Assembly: GCA_012841735.1 (NCBI GenBank)
Contig: DUUE01000432.1
Location: 1-14,700 of the forward strand
Reading direction: 5' to 3'
DNA: 14,700 nucleotides
DNA from: Bacillota bacterium
Lineage (GTDB): Bacteria > Bacillota > Dethiobacteria > Dethiobacterales > Dethiobacteraceae
The stretch's first letter is position 1, and every line of letters starts with the position of its first letter. The notes beneath the pieces were generated by a model. It did no database searches. It was not told the origin of the DNA and saw nothing but the letters and a program-made list of their open reading frames with translations. This document shows positions 12,429 through 14,700 of the stretch, in pieces. The position numbers and the translations under genes were made by a program.

Positions 12429-14700
12429 ATGCAAAACATTGCCGCCCGGATTGCGGAACTTGACCAATTGCATGTGCTGTTGGCGGGGTTATCCCACAAA
12501 AAAAACAGCCAGCTGCTTTACGGCACGGAAGGCAGTGCACGGCACCTGGTAATGGCTGCCGTGCGCCAGGCGACAGGCCGTCCCTTGCTGATTGTCACGC
12601 CGGATGCTTTGCAGGCCGGCAAAGTATATGAAGATTTGACGGCCGTGTTTGGTGAAGACGACGTGTGGCTTTACCCCGGCAAAGACCTCCTCTATTATCA
12701 TGACCTTTATTCAGCTTCCGGAGAAACTCCCGCCCGGCGCATTGCCGTCCTGGCACAGCTGGCCGGCAAAAAGCGCCCCATTGTGGTAACTACAGTGTCC
12801 GGACTAGTGGCAAAAATGTGCCCGCCCGGGCCGTGGCAGGAGGGTTGTCTGACTTTGCAGACGGGAGAGGAAATTCCTCCGGAAAAATTGCTTGTCAAAC
12901 TCATTGGCGTCGGTTATGAACGGGTGGAACTTGTTGAAGTCAGGGGACAGGTATCTGTCCGCGGCGGCATTATGGATATTTTCCCCATGGCGGAAGAACA
13001 GCCCGTCAGGATTGAGTATTTCGGAGATCAGATTGAGTCCGTCCGCCGTTTTGACCCCGTTACACAGCGCTCTCTTGAAACGGTTGAGTTTCTCCTTATC
13101 ACACCTGCACTGGAAGTGATCTGCGGGGAAAAAGAACGCCGGCGCGCCCTCTCCCTGCTGGCGGAGGAGAAGGTGAAACTGGCGGCAAAAAACAACCGGC
13201 TTTCCCGGAAAATGCTGGCCAGGCTGGAGGAACTTTACGCCCAGATCAGGGAGAATATTTATTTTACGGGAATGGAACAGAATCTCCTGTATTTTTATGA
13301 ACAACCTGTCAGCCTGGCTGAATGGTTCCCGGCTGATGCGCTGTTTTTCCTGAGCGACCCGCTGCGCTGTGCACAGGCGGCGGAACAGCTGGACCATGAA
13401 CTGGGGGAAATTAAAAGCAGCCTTTTTGCCCAGGGCGAGCTTTTGACTCAGCAGGTAGACTTGACGTGGCCATATGAGGAAGTGTTGGGCCGGATAAAAC
13501 TGCAGACAGTTGCCTTTTCCCTTTTTGCCCATCAGGGCAGACCGGTACCCTACCGCAAAAGCATTTCCCTCTCCGCCAAGCCCGTGCCACGTTTCCAGGG
13601 CCAGTGGCAGCTTTTCACGCACGAAATAACACAGTGGCGGCGGCAGCATTACAGCATTGTGGTTTTGACAGGCAGCCGGCAGCGCAGTCTGAATGTGTCG
13701 GATATCCTGGCGGCGGACGGCATACCTGCCGCTTTTGCCCGGTCCGCAGCCGACCTGCAGCCCAAAACTGTCACCCTCCTGCGCGGAAGTCTGGATTCCG
13801 GGTTTATCCTGCCGGAAGCAAAACTGGCGGTCCTTACCGAACAGGATTTGTTGCCGCAGCGAAAAAAAAGCCGCCGGATTAAAGGCAAAGAAGGCATCCG
13901 CATCGGTGATTACCAGGAACTGGCGGTCGGCGATTATGTGGTGCATGAACAGCACGGTATCGGTCAGTATCTGGGCCTGCGCACCCTGGAAGTGGGCGGG
14001 ACAGAACGGGACTATATATATATTCAGTATGCAGGCAACGACAAACTGTATCTTCCCGTTGAACAGATCGACCTTGTCAGGAAATATATCGGTGTGGAAG
14101 GCAAGAAACCGAAACTTTCCGCCCTGGGAGGCGGAGAATGGAGCAGGATCAAGGCGCGCGTCCAGGCATCCGTCCAGGAATTGGCCAAAGAACTGCTGGC
14201 CCTTTATGCCGCCCGGGAAACCGAGCCCGGCCATGCTTTCCCGCCGGACCACCCGTGGGAAGCAGATTTTGCCGCTTCCTTTCCTTTTGAAGAGACACCC
14301 GACCAGCTGCAGGCTATTGCCGAAATCAAGGCGGATATGCAGAAAAGCCGTCCCATGGACCGCCTCCTGTGCGGCGATGTGGGCTACGGGAAGACGGAGG
14401 TGGCTTTGCGGGCTGCTTTTAAAGCCATCCTGGACGGGATGCAAGCCGCTTTCCTGGTGCCGACCACCATCCTGGCGCAGCAGCATTACAGGACATTCAC
14501 TGAACGCCTGCAGGGTTTTCCTGTCACCGTCGGGATTCTCAGCCGTTTCCAGAGCAAAGCCGAACAGAAAGCCACCCTGCAGGGAATCCGGGACGGGACA
14601 ATTGACTTGGTTGTCGGGACACACAGGCTGCTTTCCAAAGATGTCCGTTTTAAAAGCCTGGGCTTGTTGGTGATAGACGAGGAACAGCGTTTTGGTGTGC
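12429..14700 (+). CDS. mfd: Transcription-repair coupling factor Mfd (N-terminal 757 residues, cut by window edge)
   Basis: ATP-driven DNA translocase that removes RNA polymerase stalled at lesions and recruits UvrA. Translated from ATG 12429 with GGAGG (12417-12421), the frame stays open to the right edge; full-length relatives have about 1,150-1,180 residues. The N-terminal part is the UvrB-like UvrA-interacting module, in which the Walker A equivalent is degenerate (YGTEGSAR, 31-38), as is normal for Mfd. It contains YYHDLYSASGETPARR and VSVRGGIMDIFP. Residues about 495-555 form the CarD-like RNA-polymerase-interacting domain (LAVGDYVVHEQHGIGQYLG ... LYLPVEQIDLV). The translocase domain then shows Walker A GDVGYGKT (649-656), PTTILAQQH, VGTHRLL and Walker B DEEQ (750-753) just before the edge. 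No convincing promoter of its own is visible; TTGACA at 12294 lacks a matching -10. Confidence 0.97.
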   Translation, partial: MQNIAARIAELDQLHVLLAGLSHKKNSQLLYGTEGSARHLVMAAVRQATGRPLLIVTPDALQAGKVYEDLTAVFGEDDVWLYPGKDLLYYHDLYSASGETPARRIAVLAQLAGKKRPIVVTTVSGLVAKMCPPGPWQEGCLTLQTGEEIPPEKLLVKLIGVGYERVELVEVRGQVSVRGGIMDIFPMAEEQPVRIEYFGDQIESVRRFDPVTQRSLETVEFLLITPALEVICGEKERRRALSLLAEEKVKLAAKNNRLSRKMLARLEELYAQIRENIYFTGMEQNLLYFYEQPVSLAEWFPADALFFLSDPLRCAQAAEQLDHELGEIKSSLFAQGELLTQQVDLTWPYEEVLGRIKLQTVAFSLFAHQGRPVPYRKSISLSAKPVPRFQGQWQLFTHEITQWRRQHYSIVVLTGSRQRSLNVSDILAADGIPAAFARSAADLQPKTVTLLRGSLDSGFILPEAKLAVLTEQDLLPQRKKSRRIKGKEGIRIGDYQELAVGDYVVHEQHGIGQYLGLRTLEVGGTERDYIYIQYAGNDKLYLPVEQIDLVRKYIGVEGKKPKLSALGGGEWSRIKARVQASVQELAKELLALYAARETEPGHAFPPDHPWEADFAASFPFEETPDQLQAIAEIKADMQKSRPMDRLLCGDVGYGKTEVALRAAFKAILDGMQAAFLVPTTILAQQHYRTFTERLQGFPVTVGILSRFQSKAEQKATLQGIRDGTIDLVVGTHRLLSKDVRFKSLGLLVIDEEQRFGV

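Noticed and set aside
12804..14624. Open frame of 606 codons on the minus strand opposite mfd
   Set aside because: It lies wholly antisense to mfd, whose domain motifs are clear. The translation has no recognisable domain, and long antisense frames are common in genes with this codon bias.
1..14700. Search for CRISPR arrays, insertion sequences, tRNA/rRNA genes, toxin-antitoxin or defence genes
   Set aside because: No regularly spaced repeats, transposase motifs, tRNA-like cloverleaf or defence domain seen on either strand; all long intervals are accounted for by conserved genes.

Overview
The window reads as ordinary chromosome from an endospore-forming, low-to-mid G+C Firmicute of the class Clostridia. 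A Peptococcaceae-like lineage is my inference, because I cannot run a phylogeny. All supported genes lie on the + strand. The backbone ispE - (NTP transferase) - spoVG - glmU - prs - ctc/rplY - pth - ... - fin - mfd matches the Bacillus subtilis ispE/purR/spoVG/glmU/prs/ctc/pth/fin/mfd neighbourhood. The spore-former markers are spoVG with a sigma-H-type promoter and fin with a forespore-type promoter.

Left part (1-3900): the C-terminal end of a sensor histidine kinase is closed by a strong intrinsic terminator. A two-gene cyanophycin module follows: cphB (cyanophycinase, best start a TTG at 350) overlaps cphA (cyanophycin synthetase) by ATGA. Together they would make and mobilise the Asp-Arg nitrogen reserve polymer. 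ispE follows after 61 bases with no obvious terminator or promoter between.

Middle part (3899-9792): ispE (isoprenoid precursor synthesis) is followed two bases later by a divergent MobA/GlmU-like nucleotidyltransferase of unknown substrate, sitting where B. subtilis has purR-ridA. After a terminator come spoVG (own sigma-H-like promoter, own terminator), glmU (sigma-A-like promoter; UDP-GlcNAc synthesis), prs (PRPP synthesis), ctc/rplY (ribosomal L25, near-consensus sigma-A promoter) and pth (peptidyl-tRNA hydrolase).

Right part (9793-14700): a phenylalanine branch operon, aroF (DAHP synthase) and pheA (prephenate dehydratase), is inserted between pth and fin. A T-box riboswitch precedes it; its specifier can be read as UUC (Phe), and antiterminator and terminator can be drawn base by base. 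This predicts control by uncharged tRNA-Phe in addition to the ACT domain of PheA. fin (a 76-residue zinc-ribbon anti-sigma-F factor by motif, length and synteny) begins just after pheA; a GTATA-N18-CATGCTA element overlaps the pheA stop codon. Two hairpins separate fin from mfd, whose reading frame runs off the right edge in the middle of its translocase domain.

I see no mobile element, CRISPR array, tRNA/rRNA gene or defence system. The less usual points are the cyanophycin module beside this conserved locus, the Phe T-box operon inserted in it, the divergent nucleotidyltransferase, and the sporulation-type promoters.
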